A DNA stretch of 64,000 nt from Pelomonas caseinilytica (GCF_021353235.1 NZ_JAJTWT010000008.1:186001-250000), one strand, 5' to 3'; counted from the first letter of the stretch, positions 20,291-33,405 are shown. Made by a program: numbers and translations. Notes: generated from the sequence alone by a model not told the origin.

Positions 20291-23200
20291 ATGCGGCTGA
20301 ATTCGATCAAGCTGGCCGGCTTCAAATCCTTTGCCGAGCCCACGACCTTCCAGCTGCCCGGGCAGCTCGTCGGCGTGGTCGGCCCCAACGGCTGCGGCAA
20401 GTCCAACATCATGGACGCCGTGCGCTGGGTGCTGGGCGAGAGCAAGGCCAGCGAGCTGCGTGGCGAGTCCATGCAGGACGTCATCTTCAACGGTTCGGGC
20501 AACCGCAAGCCCGCGGGCCGCGCGAGCGTGGAGCTGGTGTTCGACAACCAGTCCGCCCGCGCCGGCGGCCCCTGGAACCAGTTCACCGAGATCGCCGTCA
20601 AGCGCGTGCTGACGCGCGACGGCACCAGCAGCTACTTCATCAACAACCAGCCGGTGCGCCGCCGCGACGTGCAGGACGTCTTCCTCGGCACGGGCCTGGG
20701 GCCGCGGGCCTACGCCATCATCGGCCAGGGCACCATCTCGCGCATCATCGAGAGCAAGCCCGAGGAGCTGCGCCTCTTCCTGGAGGAGGCCGCGGGCGTC
20801 TCCAAGTACAAGGAGCGCCGCCGCGAGACCGAGAACCGCCTCAAGGACACGCGCGAGAACCTCACCCGCGTCGACGACATCCTGCGCGAGCTCAACGCCA
20901 ACCTCGAGAAGCTCGAACGCCAGGCCGAGGTGGCGGCCAGCTACCGCCAGCTGCAGGACAGCGGCACGCTCAAGCTGCACCAGCTGTGGTTCCTGAAGGC
21001 CCGCGACGCTGGCAACGAGGCCACCCGCGTGAAGGCCGCCCACGCCGAGGCCGTCAACGCGCTGGAAGCCCGCCTGGCCGAGCTGCGGGCCGTCGAGGCC
21101 ACGCTGGAGGAGGTGCGCCAGCAGCACTACGCCGCCGGCGACGAACTGCACGCGTCGCAGGGGCGTTATGCCGAGGCCCAGCTGGAGGTGAGCCGGCTGG
21201 AGGAGCGCATCCGCTTCGTCGTGGAGAGCCGCAACCGTGCCCAGCAGCGGCTGGCCGAGCTGCATGCCCAGGACCGGCAGTGGCGCGAGCGGGTCGAGGC
21301 CTCGCAGGAGGAGCTCGAAGGCATCGCCGGGCAGATCGCCGGCGCCGACGAGCAAAGCGAGATCCTCGCGGCCCAGGCCGAGGAGCAGCAGGCCCAGCTG
21401 CCCCTGGCCGAGGACGCCCTGCGCGCCGCCCAGGCACGCGCCAATGAACAGCGCTCCGCCGTCGCCCAGGTGCAGCAGCAGATCCAGGTGCTGGCCGCCG
21501 AGAGTCGCAGCCTCGACGAGCAGGCCCGCAGCCTGCGCCAGCGCGAAGACCGCCTGACGGCCGAGTCGCGCGCCCTCGGCGCGCCCGACCACGAGGCCCT
21601 GGAGGCCTTGCGAGCCCGCAGCGCCGAGGCCGACGAGGCCCGCGACCTCGCCGAAGCCCGCATGCAGGAGCTGGCCGAGCAACTGCCCCAGCTCGAGGAG
21701 CAGCGCCGCGATGCGCAGCAGGACACCAATGCCCAGCTGGCCCGGCAGTCCGAACTGACGGCCCGCCTGGAGGCGCTGAAGGCCCTGCAGGAAAAGGTGC
21801 AGACCGAAGGCAAGCTCAAGCCGTGGCTGGCCCGGCATGGCCTGGACGGGCTGCAGGGCCTGTGGACGCGGCTGCACATCCAGCACGGCTGGGAGAACGC
21901 GCTGGAGGCGGCGCTGCGCGAGCGCATGGGAGCCCTGAGCGTGGGCCGGCTCGACACGGTGAGAGCCTTCGAGGCCGACGCGCCGCCGGCCCGGCTGGCC
22001 TTCTATTCGACCCCCGCCGGGTCCATCGCCAACACCCACGAGACCCTGCCCAAGCTCAGCGCGCTGCTCAGGCTCGAAGACGACGGCCTCGTCGCGCTGC
22101 TCAACGACTGGCTGGAGGGCGTCTACACCGCGCCCGACCTCGACGCGGCCCTGGCGGCACGCGGCCGGCTGACCCATGGCGAGCTCATCCTCACGCCCCA
22201 GGGCCACGCCGTCGGGCAGTTCTCGGTCGCCTTCTATGCCCCGGACTCCGAACAGGCCGGCCTGCTCGCCCGGGCCCAGGAAATCGAGCAGCTGACCACC
22301 GCCCAGCGGGCCCAGAACCTGATCGCCGACGAGGCGCGGTTGAGCCTGAGCCGCCTCGAACACCAGTTCAACGAGGCCAACGGCCGCCTCTCGACGCTGC
22401 GCCGCGAGGCCAGCGAGACGCAGACGCGCGCTCACCAGCTCCACGTCGAGCTGCTGCGCCTCACCCAGCAGGCCGAGGCCAGCCAGCAGCGCCGCACGGC
22501 CCTGGACGCCGAACTCGCCGAGATCGCCGCCCAGCAGGAGGCGCTCCAGGAGCGCCGCGCCGTCGGCGAAGCCCGCTTCGAGGAGCTGGACATGCAGCTC
22601 GGCGACGCCCAGCAGCGCCATGCCGAGCTGGAGGACGGCGTCATCGCCGCCGAGCGCAAGCTGGCCGACGCCCGCGAACAGCTGCGCGTGCTGGAGCGCC
22701 GTGCCCAGGAGGCCCGCTTCGCCACGCAGACCCTGGCGGCTCGCCGCGGCGAGCTGCAGCGCGGCATCGAGACGGCCCAGACGCAGATCGCCACCGTGGC
22801 GGCCTCCGCGGCCAGCCTGCAGACCGAGCTGGACGGCTTCAACGACGCCGCCGCCCAGGCCGGCCTGCAGGACGCCCTCGCCCTCAAGCTCGAACGCGAG
22901 CAGCAGCTCGCCGCCGTGCGTGCCGGCTACGACGACCTCTCGCTGCGCCTGCGCAAGGCCGACGAGCAGCGCCTGGCTTTCGAGCGCAGCCTCGACCCGT
23001 TGCGCGAGGCCATCACCAAGTTGCAGCTCGAGGAGCAGGCCGCCCAGCTCGGCGGGGCCCAGTACCGCGAGCAATTGGAGGCGGCGCAGGTCGACCAGGA
23101 GGCGCTGGCCAGGTCCATCGAGGAAGGCGGCGTCAAGCTCTACGGCCTGCAGGGCGAGATCGACCGCATCAACCGCGAGATCGCGGCGCTCGGTGCCGTC

Positions 23201-23803
23201 AACCTGGCCGCGCTGGACGAACTGACCGCCGCCCGCGAGCGCAAGACCTTCCTCGACTCGCAGTGCGCCGACCTGAACGCCGCCATCAAGACGCTGGAAG
23301 ACGCCATCCACAAGATCGACCTGGAGACGCGCGACCTGCTCGGCTCGACCTTCAACCAGGTCAACGACCATTTCGGGCGCATGTTCCCCAGCCTCTTCGG
23401 CGGTGGGCAGGCGCGGCTCGTCATGACGGGCGACGAGATCCTGGACGCCGGCGTGCAGGTCATGGCCCAGCCGCCGGGCAAGAAGAACAGCACCATCCAC
23501 CTGCTGTCGGGCGGCGAGAAGGCGCTGACGGCCATCGCCCTGGTGTTCGCCATCTTCCAGCTCAACCCCGCGCCCTTCTGCCTGCTGGACGAGGTGGATG
23601 CACCGCTGGACGACGCCAACACCGAGCGTTATGCCAAGCTGGTGTCGCAGATGAGCGCCGGCACCCAGTTCCTCTTCATCTCGCACAACAAGATCGCGAT
23701 GGAGATGGCCGAGCAACTGATCGGCGTGACGATGCAGGAGCAGGGGGTGAGCCGCATCGTCGCCGTCGACATGGACAAGGCCCTCGAGATGGCGGAGATG
23801 TAG
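20291..23803 (+). CDS. smc: Chromosome segregation protein SMC
   Basis: Large coiled-coil ATPase that works with ScpA and ScpB to extrude DNA loops and organise the chromosome. It has 1170 residues. N-terminal FKSFAEPTTFQLPG and Walker A GPNGCGKS (31-38); Q-loop and GLGPRAYAIIGQGTIS follow. Two long coiled coils (about 165-500 and 660-1010) flank a hinge near 510-650. The C-terminal head has LLSGGEKALTAIALVFA, Walker B FCLLDEVDAPLDDANTERY and the His switch FLFISHNKIAME. The ATG at 20291 gives the standard MRLNSIKLAGFKSF. Followed by repeat copy B and zipA. Confidence 0.98.
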   Translation: MRLNSIKLAGFKSFAEPTTFQLPGQLVGVVGPNGCGKSNIMDAVRWVLGESKASELRGESMQDVIFNGSGNRKPAGRASVELVFDNQSARAGGPWNQFTEIAVKRVLTRDGTSSYFINNQPVRRRDVQDVFLGTGLGPRAYAIIGQGTISRIIESKPEELRLFLEEAAGVSKYKERRRETENRLKDTRENLTRVDDILRELNANLEKLERQAEVAASYRQLQDSGTLKLHQLWFLKARDAGNEATRVKAAHAEAVNALEARLAELRAVEATLEEVRQQHYAAGDELHASQGRYAEAQLEVSRLEERIRFVVESRNRAQQRLAELHAQDRQWRERVEASQEELEGIAGQIAGADEQSEILAAQAEEQQAQLPLAEDALRAAQARANEQRSAVAQVQQQIQVLAAESRSLDEQARSLRQREDRLTAESRALGAPDHEALEALRARSAEADEARDLAEARMQELAEQLPQLEEQRRDAQQDTNAQLARQSELTARLEALKALQEKVQTEGKLKPWLARHGLDGLQGLWTRLHIQHGWENALEAALRERMGALSVGRLDTVRAFEADAPPARLAFYSTPAGSIANTHETLPKLSALLRLEDDGLVALLNDWLEGVYTAPDLDAALAARGRLTHGELILTPQGHAVGQFSVAFYAPDSEQAGLLARAQEIEQLTTAQRAQNLIADEARLSLSRLEHQFNEANGRLSTLRREASETQTRAHQLHVELLRLTQQAEASQQRRTALDAELAEIAAQQEALQERRAVGEARFEELDMQLGDAQQRHAELEDGVIAAERKLADAREQLRVLERRAQEARFATQTLAARRGELQRGIETAQTQIATVAASAASLQTELDGFNDAAAQAGLQDALALKLEREQQLAAVRAGYDDLSLRLRKADEQRLAFERSLDPLREAITKLQLEEQAAQLGGAQYREQLEAAQVDQEALARSIEEGGVKLYGLQGEIDRINREIAALGAVNLAALDELTAARERKTFLDSQCADLNAAIKTLEDAIHKIDLETRDLLGSTFNQVNDHFGRMFPSLFGGGQARLVMTGDEILDAGVQVMAQPPGKKNSTIHLLSGGEKALTAIALVFAIFQLNPAPFCLLDEVDAPLDDANTERYAKLVSQMSAGTQFLFISHNKIAMEMAEQLIGVTMQEQGVSRIVAVDMDKALEMAEM

Positions 23804-23926
23804 GCCCCTCGCCCAGTCTTGTCCCCGCTGGACGCGGGCAAGCCTGGCCGGTCCCCCGAGGGGACGGCGATGCTTGCGGCATTGAGCCGCAACCACATCG
23901 CCTGCGGGCCGGCTTGGGGCGGCCCT
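23804..23926 (+). repeat. Three-hairpin intergenic repeat, copy B
   Basis: Contains GTCCCC-CGA-GGGGAC, a second hairpin around GCTTGCGGCATTGAGCCGCA, and a third around GCGGGCCGGCTTGGGGCGGC. The left flank (GGCCCCTCGCCCAGTCTTGT) is shared with copy C but not with A or D. It lies between smc and zipA. Confidence 0.8.
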
Positions 23927-23971
23927 GCGCCGGTCCGCGTTTCGATGCCGCGAATGCAAAATGGATAACTG

Positions 23972-25039
23972 ATGAGCGTCACCCTGACCCAACTTCTCGC
24001 GATGGCCGGCGGCGTCGTGCTGGCCGGCGTCGTGGCCCATGGGGCCTGGCAGGCCCGCAAGGCAGGCCCCAAGCGCGCCCTGCCGCCGCTGGAGGAGCCG
24101 CATTTCGACGCGCCGCCCTTCGCCGGCGGCGAGTCCGCCACGGAGGCCGCTGCCGTCGTCGCGCCGGATTCGCTGGACGTCACCATGCCGGCCGTCGCCC
24201 GCCCGCTGCGCCGGCCCTCCAACCGCATCGACGCCCTCATCGACGCCATCGCCACCATCACCGTCGAGCAGCCGGTGGCCGGCGAACTGGCCCTGCAGCA
24301 CCAGCCCGGCAGCCGCCGCGCCGGCACCAAGCCCTTCCAGATCGAAGGCCTGAACGCCCAGACGGGCGACTGGGAGCTGCCCGCACCCGGCCAGCGCTAC
24401 GGCGAGTTCCAGGCCGGCCTCAAGATGGCCAACCGCGGCGGCGCCCTCAACGAGATCGAATACTCCGAGTTCGTGCAGAAGGTGCAGGGCTTCGCCGACG
24501 GCATCGGCGGCTTCGTGCAGTTCCCCGACATGCTGGACGTCGTCGCCCGCGCCCGCGAGCTGGACCAGTTCGCGGCCAGCCACGACGCCCAGCTCGCCCT
24601 GCTGCTGCGTGCCCGCGGTGCCGCCTGGACGCCCGGCTTCGTGCAGCAAGCGGCCGCCCGCCACGGCTTCGTGGCCGGCGCCCTGCCGGGGCGGCTGGTG
24701 CTGCCTTCGGCCGAGGAGGGGGCGCCGCCGGTGCTGACCCTGCAGTTCGATGCCCAGGCCGCCCTCGCCGACAACCCCGAGGCCCAGTCACTGCGCGAGC
24801 TGACCCTGTCGCTGGACGTGCCCCAGACGCCCGCCGAGCAGGAGCCCTTCGCCATCTGGCAGGAGTCGGCCCGCGCCCTGGCCCGCGACCTCGAAGCCGA
24901 GGTCTGCGACGACCGCGGGCAGGCCCTCGGCCTGCATGCCTTCGCGGCCATCGACGTGGAGCTGAAGAAGCTCTACGAAGCCCTGGCCGGCCGCGACCTG
25001 GCGGCGGGTTCCCCCGCGGCACGGCGCCTGTTCAGCTGA
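23972..25039 (+). CDS. zipA: Cell division protein ZipA
   Basis: Inner-membrane protein that tethers and bundles FtsZ at the division site. It has 355 residues. One N-terminal membrane segment (LTQLLAMAGGVVLAGVVAHG, residues ~5-24) is followed by a Pro/Ala-rich linker and a C-terminal ZipA_C domain. The domain spans about 200-345, including GVPF-like strands such as FVQFPDMLDVV and LTLSLDVPQTP. Sequence identity to enterobacterial ZipA will be low; the call leans on topology and on the smc-zipA-ligA context. Starts 168 bases after smc. The intervening space holds repeat copy B. Confidence 0.8.
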   Translation: MSVTLTQLLAMAGGVVLAGVVAHGAWQARKAGPKRALPPLEEPHFDAPPFAGGESATEAAAVVAPDSLDVTMPAVARPLRRPSNRIDALIDAIATITVEQPVAGELALQHQPGSRRAGTKPFQIEGLNAQTGDWELPAPGQRYGEFQAGLKMANRGGALNEIEYSEFVQKVQGFADGIGGFVQFPDMLDVVARARELDQFAASHDAQLALLLRARGAAWTPGFVQQAAARHGFVAGALPGRLVLPSAEEGAPPVLTLQFDAQAALADNPEAQSLRELTLSLDVPQTPAEQEPFAIWQESARALARDLEAEVCDDRGQALGLHAFAAIDVELKKLYEALAGRDLAAGSPAARRLFS

Positions 25040-25050
25040 GAACCATGAAC

Positions 25051-25119
25051 ACAGCCGCAGAGACACAGAGACACAGAGAACGTGGCGTTCTCTCTGTGCC
25101 TCTGTGTCTCTGTGGCTTT
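25051..25119. repeat. CACAGAG-type palindromic repeat
   Basis: The left arm ends CAGAGACACAGAGAACG (25082), the loop is TGG, and the right arm begins CGTTCTCTCTGTGCCTCTGT (25086). Together they form an imperfect inverted repeat of about 32 bases per arm, with a few indels. CAGAGACA units repeat in tandem within each arm. It starts 11 bases after the zipA stop and ends 20 bases before the next start, so it could form a strong RNA hairpin. Confidence 0.85.
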
Positions 25120-25139
25120 GTTCCTTCGTCGGTGGCTTG

Positions 25140-26447
25140 ATGGCGATGTCATTGCTGCTGATCGGCCTGCTCATCCTCAGCAGCGCCTTCTTCTCGATGG
25201 CCGAGCTCTCGCTGGCCGCGTCGAGGCGGCTGAACCTGCAGCAGCGCGCCGACGCCGGCGACGCCCGTGCCGCCAGGGTGCTGGGCGTGCAGGCCCACCC
25301 GGGCGACTACTTCACCGTCGTGCAGATCGGCGTCAACACCGTCGCCATCCTGGCCGGCATCGTGGGGGAGGGCGCCTTTACGCCTCATTTCGAGAGCCTG
25401 CTGCGGCTGGCCCTGGCGCCCGAGCTGGCGGCGACCCTGGGCTTTGCCGCCTCCTTCGCCAGCATCACGGCCCTGTTCATCGTCCTGGCTGACCTGGTGC
25501 CCAAGCGGCTGTCCATGAACGAGCCCGAGCGCGTGGCCATGGCCCTGGTCGGCCCCATGCTGCTGCTGTGCCGGCTGCTGCGGCCCCTGGCCTGGCTGTT
25601 CAGCGGCATCACCGAGGGCCTGATCCGCGTGCTCGGCCTGCCGGCCAAGCGTGACGAGACCATCAGCTACCGCGACATCCTGGCGCTGACCGAGGCGGGC
25701 TACCAGGCCGGCGTCGTCGCCGGCGAGGAGCAGCAGGTCATCGCCAACGTCTTCGAGCTGGACACGCGCACCGTCGAGACGGTGATGACCACCCGCGAGC
25801 GCATCGTCTTTTTCTCGCGCAGCGACGACGACACCCTGATCCGCAACCGCATCGCCGCGGCGCCGCATTCCACCTACCTGGTCTGCGACGGCGACATCGA
25901 CGAGGTCGTCGGCTACGTCGACGCGACGGACCTCTTCCAGCGCGTGCTGCGCGACGAGGCCCTGTCGCTGCGCGAAGGCGGCAGCGATCTCGTCAAGAAG
26001 GTCCTCATCGTCCCCGACCGGCTGACGCTGTCGGAGATGCTCACGCAGTTCCGCGAGGCGCACGAGGACTTCGCCGTCATCGTCAACGAGTACAGCCTCG
26101 TCGTCGGCGTCGTGACGCTCAACGACGTGATGAGCACCGTGATGGGCGCCCTGGTGGCGCCGCACGACGAGGAGCAGATCGTGCGCCGCGAGGACGGCTC
26201 CTTCCTCGCCGACGGCGTGACGCCCATCCCGGACGTCGAGCGGGCCCTCGGCATCGAGGGATGGCCGCATGCCGGCACCTACGACACCCTGGCCGGCTTC
26301 CTGATGGTGATGCTGCGCCGCATCCCGCGACGCACCGACGTCGTCGAGTGGAAGGGATGGCGCTTCGAGGTGGTCGACGTGGACAGCCATCGGGTCGACC
26401 AGGTCATGATCACGGCCAAGGCCGGCCAGCCCGGCGCGCAAGCTTGA
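25140..26447 (+). CDS. CNNM/CorC-type transporter-like protein (hemolysin family)
   Basis: Membrane protein of the CNNM/CorC/HlyC group, linked to magnesium or other ion handling. It has 435 residues. Order: DUF21 transmembrane domain with about four helices (residues 1-190, starting MAMSLLLIGLLILSSAFFSM); two CBS domains (about 210-330, with TVETVMTTRERIVFFSR and EVVGYVDATDLF); and a C-terminal CorC_HlyC domain ending FEVVDVDSHRVDQVMI. The first ATG at 25140 was chosen because the upstream in-frame extension would lie in the palindromic repeat. The ATG at 25146 is also possible. Confidence 0.88.
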   Translation: MAMSLLLIGLLILSSAFFSMAELSLAASRRLNLQQRADAGDARAARVLGVQAHPGDYFTVVQIGVNTVAILAGIVGEGAFTPHFESLLRLALAPELAATLGFAASFASITALFIVLADLVPKRLSMNEPERVAMALVGPMLLLCRLLRPLAWLFSGITEGLIRVLGLPAKRDETISYRDILALTEAGYQAGVVAGEEQQVIANVFELDTRTVETVMTTRERIVFFSRSDDDTLIRNRIAAAPHSTYLVCDGDIDEVVGYVDATDLFQRVLRDEALSLREGGSDLVKKVLIVPDRLTLSEMLTQFREAHEDFAVIVNEYSLVVGVVTLNDVMSTVMGALVAPHDEEQIVRREDGSFLADGVTPIPDVERALGIEGWPHAGTYDTLAGFLMVMLRRIPRRTDVVEWKGWRFEVVDVDSHRVDQVMITAKAGQPGAQA

Positions 26448-26574
26448 TGCTCGTCAAGCAGGCGAGGGCGACCCGCGCCGAGCATCCGGGGCGCCTGTCG
26501 TCTCGGCGTCGACGGGAGATGGCCAGCCGGGGCGCGGCCTAACATCGACCTTTTACGGCGTCAGCCACCTCGCC

Positions 26575-27696
26575 ATGCGTCTATCCGAACGGATCCTCAA
26601 CCGCGCCGAATTCGAGAAGTCGGGACTGGGGCAGCGCATCCAGAGCCTGCACAGCATCCTGCTGGCCCGCTATCCCTTCATCGACCGCATCGCGCTGGCG
26701 CTCTACGACCCCGACACCGACCTGCTCAAGACCTTCGCCAGCAGCAACCAGGGCGGTCCCACGCTTCAGCGCTACGAGGCGACGCTGGCCAGCGTGCCGT
26801 CGCTGGGGAAACTCGTCGAGGAGCGCGCCTCGCGCGTCGTCGACGACATCGACGAGAGCTTCCATGCCGTCACGCCCCACGGCGACTGGCTCAAGTCGCG
26901 CCACTACCGCAGCAGCTACACCCTGCCCATCTTCCGCGGCAAGGTGCTCTCGGCCTTCCTCTTCTTCGATTCGGTCGAGCCGGCAGCCTTCACGCCCGAG
27001 GTTCGCGGCGTGCTCGATCCGTTTGCCGACATCATTGCCCAGCTCTACCTGCTGCGCCTGTCGGCGGTGCAGCACCTCATCGGCGCCGTGGACATCGCCA
27101 CGGGCCTTGCGCGCATCCGCGACGTGGAGACCGGCCAGCATCTGGAACGCATCGCGAAGTACTCGCGCCTCATCGCCCGCCGCGTGGCCGAGCACTACGG
27201 CCTGGACGACGAGACCATCGAATACCTGCACCTCTTCGCGCCGCTGCACGATATCGGCAAGGTCGGCATTCCTGACGCCATCCTGCTCAAGCCGGGCAAG
27301 CTCGACGCCGAGGAATGGCGCCTCATGCAGCAGCACGTGGCCATCGGCGAACAACTCGTCGAGCACATCGTCGCCGACCTTGGCCTGGAGGGCGACATGG
27401 CCGCGGCCGTCATGCGCCAGGTCGTGGCCGGCCATCACGAGCGCGGCGACGGCAGCGGCTATCCGCGGGGCCTGGGCATGGCCGAGATCGCCGTGCCGGC
27501 GCGCATCGTCGCCGTGGCCGACGTGTACGACGCACTGTCTTCGGCACGCCCCTACAAGGAGTCCTGGGAGGAAGCGCGCTGTGCCGCCGAACTGCGCGAC
27601 CAGGCCGCGCGCGGCCAGCTCGACGCCGCCTGCGTCGAAGCCCTGCTGGCCGACGACGAGGCCCGGCGCGCCATTCGCGAGCGCTTCGCTGATTGA
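26575..27696 (+). CDS. GAF/HD-GYP domain phosphodiesterase
   Basis: Probable cyclic-di-GMP phosphodiesterase that lowers the second messenger in the cytosol. It has 373 residues. The first 165 residues form a GAF-like sensor (FIDRIALALYDPDTDLLKTF, YTLPIFRGKVLSAFLFFD). The rest is an HD-GYP domain: HLERIAKYSRLIARR, the metal site LHDIGKVGIPDAIL, HHERGDGSGYPRGLG with the diagnostic GYP, and RIVAVADVYDALSSARPYK. All key residues are present, so it is probably active. It has no response-regulator receiver domain. Regulation unknown. The stop is followed at once by repeat copy C. Confidence 0.9.
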   Translation: MRLSERILNRAEFEKSGLGQRIQSLHSILLARYPFIDRIALALYDPDTDLLKTFASSNQGGPTLQRYEATLASVPSLGKLVEERASRVVDDIDESFHAVTPHGDWLKSRHYRSSYTLPIFRGKVLSAFLFFDSVEPAAFTPEVRGVLDPFADIIAQLYLLRLSAVQHLIGAVDIATGLARIRDVETGQHLERIAKYSRLIARRVAEHYGLDDETIEYLHLFAPLHDIGKVGIPDAILLKPGKLDAEEWRLMQQHVAIGEQLVEHIVADLGLEGDMAAAVMRQVVAGHHERGDGSGYPRGLGMAEIAVPARIVAVADVYDALSSARPYKESWEEARCAAELRDQAARGQLDAACVEALLADDEARRAIRERFAD

Positions 27697-27700
27697 TGTA

Positions 27701-27840
27701 AGCCCCTCGCCCGGTCTCGCTTCGCTGAACGCGAGCGAGCCCAGTCGGTCCCCCGAGGGGACGGCGATGCTTGCGGCATTGAGCCGCAAGCTTCGCCAGC
27801 GCGGGCCGGCTTGGGAGCGGCCCAGCGCTCGGCCCGCAAT
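27701..27840 (+). repeat. Three-hairpin intergenic repeat, copy C
   Basis: GTCCCC-CGA-GGGGAC, CTTGCGGC-ATTGA-GCCGCAAG and GCGGGCCG (27801-27808) with CGGCCCGC (27830-27837) form three hairpins in a row. It is the most complete copy with the left flank AGCCCCTCGCCCGGTCTCGC. It lies between convergent HD-GYP and hemerythrin genes, so it may act as a two-way terminator. Confidence 0.85.
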
Positions 27841-27856
27841 GCAAAACTGAGATGGC

Positions 27857-31352
<3,496 letters not shown>

Positions 31353-31441
31353 CTCGTTTTATTTCGTTTCGTTTCTGGAACGGTGCGTTTGAGATTTGCG
31401 GCTGTTCACAGGAAATGGAACTCTCTACAGTCCGCCGCACG

Positions 31442-32263
31442 ATGTCAACCGCCCGTCTTCTGCAGCCCAAAAGCCACCGCATCGGTGCCGGCTTCCAGGC
31501 CGATGGCCTGCGCGAGCCGCTGGAGTTGCTCGACCCTTTCATCATGGTCGACCACTTCCGCATGAGCGAGCCGGTGTTCGCGCCCCATCCCCATGCCGGC
31601 TTCTCGGCGGTGACCTATCTTTTCGACGACTCGGCCGCGGGTCTCCTGAGCCGCGATTCCCTGGGCGGCCAGCATGCCATCCCTCCGGGGGGCCTGCACT
31701 GGACCGTCGCCGGCCGCGGCGTCATGCACGACGAATATCCCGCCGCGCCGGGCCGCGAGACCCACGGCCTGCAGATCTTCGTCAACCTGCCGGCCGACCA
31801 AAAGCTGCGCGGCCCCGCGGTCATGCGCCTGGGGCCTGAGCAGATGCCGCACAGCGCCGGCGCCGGCTGGCGTGCCGTGCAGGTTTTCGGCGGCACGTCC
31901 GGACTGGCCCTGCCCACCGCCGCGAGCCTGTCCATCGTCGACATCGATGGCGGCGCCCAATTCGACTGGCAACTACAGCCGGGCGAGCAGGGCTTTGCCC
32001 TCGTCGTCCAGGGCGGCGGCCAGGCGGGCGAGTTGCCACTCTCCGCCGGCCGCGCGCTGAGCCTGCCGGAAGGCGGGCATGCCTGCATCGCCGCCGAGGC
32101 GGCCACGCGCCTGGCCGTCTTCAGCGGCCGGCCGCTGCGCGAGCCCGTCGTTCGCCATGGGCCCTTCGTCATGAGCGACGAGGGCCAGATCGTCGCCGCC
32201 CTGCAGCGCTTCCAGACCGGCGGCATGGGCCGGCTCAGCCCCAGAAACACCCCGAACGCCTGA
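31442..32263 (+). CDS. Pirin family protein
   Basis: Bicupin iron-binding protein of the pirin family; some bacterial members act on quercetin or on transcription factors. It has about 273 residues with this start. The metal-site pattern is HPHAGFSAVTYLFDD, then HDEYPA, with the family core GGQHAIPPGGLHWTVAGRGVMH and ETHGLQIFVNLP. A start at 31415 (ATG) is also possible but the AGGAA lies only two bases from it, so 31442 is preferred. It is the first gene of a run with emrA (19 bases later) and emrB. A role in sensing or detoxifying aromatics is only inferred. Confidence 0.85.
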   Translation: MSTARLLQPKSHRIGAGFQADGLREPLELLDPFIMVDHFRMSEPVFAPHPHAGFSAVTYLFDDSAAGLLSRDSLGGQHAIPPGGLHWTVAGRGVMHDEYPAAPGRETHGLQIFVNLPADQKLRGPAVMRLGPEQMPHSAGAGWRAVQVFGGTSGLALPTAASLSIVDIDGGAQFDWQLQPGEQGFALVVQGGGQAGELPLSAGRALSLPEGGHACIAAEAATRLAVFSGRPLREPVVRHGPFVMSDEGQIVAALQRFQTGGMGRLSPRNTPNA

Positions 32264-32282
32264 TCCCCGAGGAACTCGAACA

Positions 32283-33392
32283 ATGAACGCACCGCAAGAC
32301 AACGCTTCCAAGCCCGCCGCGCAGCCCGCGCCCCAGAACGGCAAGAAGAGCGGCCCGCCCGTGCCGCTGCTCGTCATCGGCGCCCTGCTGCTCGTCGGCG
32401 GCCTCGGCCTCGGCGGCAGGATGTGGTGGCGCAGCCAGCATCTCGTCGAGACCGACAACGCCTTCGTCGCGGGCCGCCTGCACCCGGTGGCCACGCGCGT
32501 CGCCGGCGTCGTGACGGAGATGCACATGCAGGACAACGCCCTGGTCAAGGCCGGGGACGTGCTGCTGCGCCTGGACCCGGCCGATGCGGCCGTGCAGGTC
32601 GAGCGGCTGAAGGCCCAGGTCGCCCAGGCCGACGCCGCCATCGCCACCAGCGCCGCCCAGGTCGCCCAGGCCAAGGCCCAGGCGGCGGCCACAGGCTCCC
32701 AGGTCGCCCAGGCGGAGGCCGTGCTGGCGCGCACGGAGCTCGATGCCAAGCGCAGCCAGGCCCTCTTCGGCGCCGAGCTGCGCGCCACCAGCAAGCAGGA
32801 GCTGGACGCGGCTCTTGCCGCGCGCGACGTCGCCCGCGCCGACCTGGCCGCCCGCAAGGCCAGCGCCAACGCGGCCAAGGAAGCCGTCGCGGCGGCGGAA
32901 AGCGCCCGCCAGTCGGCCAACGCCCAGAAGAGCGCCGCCCAGGCCCAGCTCAAGGATGCGATCAACCAGCTCGGCTACGTCGAGGTGCGCGCACCGGCGG
33001 ACGGCCGCATCGGCAAGCGCACCGTCGAGGTGGGCCAGCGCGTGCAGCCGGGCCAGCAACTGGCCGCCGTCGTCGAGCCCGAGGCCTGGATCGTCGCCAA
33101 CTTCAAGGAGACCCAGCTGGCGAAGATGAAGGTGGGCCAGAAGGTCCACGTCAAGGTCGACGCCTTCCCGGGCCACGAGCTGCTCGCCCGCGTCGACAGC
33201 TTCTCGCCGGCCTCCGGCGCGAGCTTCGCCCTGCTGCCGCCCGACAACGCCACGGGCAACTTCACCAAGATCGTCCAGCGCGTGCCGGTCAAGCTGACCT
33301 TCGACCCCGAGAGCCTCAAGGCGCTGGGCGAGCAGGCCGCGCGCATCGTGCCGGGCCTCTCCGTCCAGGTGGAAGTCGAGATCGCTGAATAA
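32283..33392 (+). CDS. HlyD/EmrA-type membrane fusion protein
   Basis: Periplasmic adaptor of a three-part drug efflux pump. It has 369 residues. One N-terminal membrane segment (VPLLVIGALLLVGGLGLGG) is followed by a lipoyl domain (VATRVAGVVTEMHMQDNALVKAGDVLLRLD). A long Ala/Gln-rich helical hairpin (about 105-220) and a second lipoyl half VRAPADGRIGKRTVEVGQRV come next. The beta-barrel part begins AWIVANFKETQL. It shares the operon with the DHA2 transporter 13 bases downstream and with an outer-membrane channel after it. Confidence 0.92.
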   Translation: MNAPQDNASKPAAQPAPQNGKKSGPPVPLLVIGALLLVGGLGLGGRMWWRSQHLVETDNAFVAGRLHPVATRVAGVVTEMHMQDNALVKAGDVLLRLDPADAAVQVERLKAQVAQADAAIATSAAQVAQAKAQAAATGSQVAQAEAVLARTELDAKRSQALFGAELRATSKQELDAALAARDVARADLAARKASANAAKEAVAAAESARQSANAQKSAAQAQLKDAINQLGYVEVRAPADGRIGKRTVEVGQRVQPGQQLAAVVEPEAWIVANFKETQLAKMKVGQKVHVKVDAFPGHELLARVDSFSPASGASFALLPPDNATGNFTKIVQRVPVKLTFDPESLKALGEQAARIVPGLSVQVEVEIAE

Positions 33393-33405
33393 GTCCGGGG
33401 CCAGC

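Noticed and set aside
20261-24664. 1467-codon open frame on the minus strand opposite smc and zipA
   Set aside because: It is the GC-rich shadow of smc: low-complexity Leu/Gly/Ala-rich product with no domain, and smc itself has all its motifs intact.
31353-31441. LysR operator between the regulator and pirin
   Set aside because: No clear T-N11-A palindrome was found; only TTTCG direct repeats and a widely spaced ATCTC/GAGAT pair are seen.
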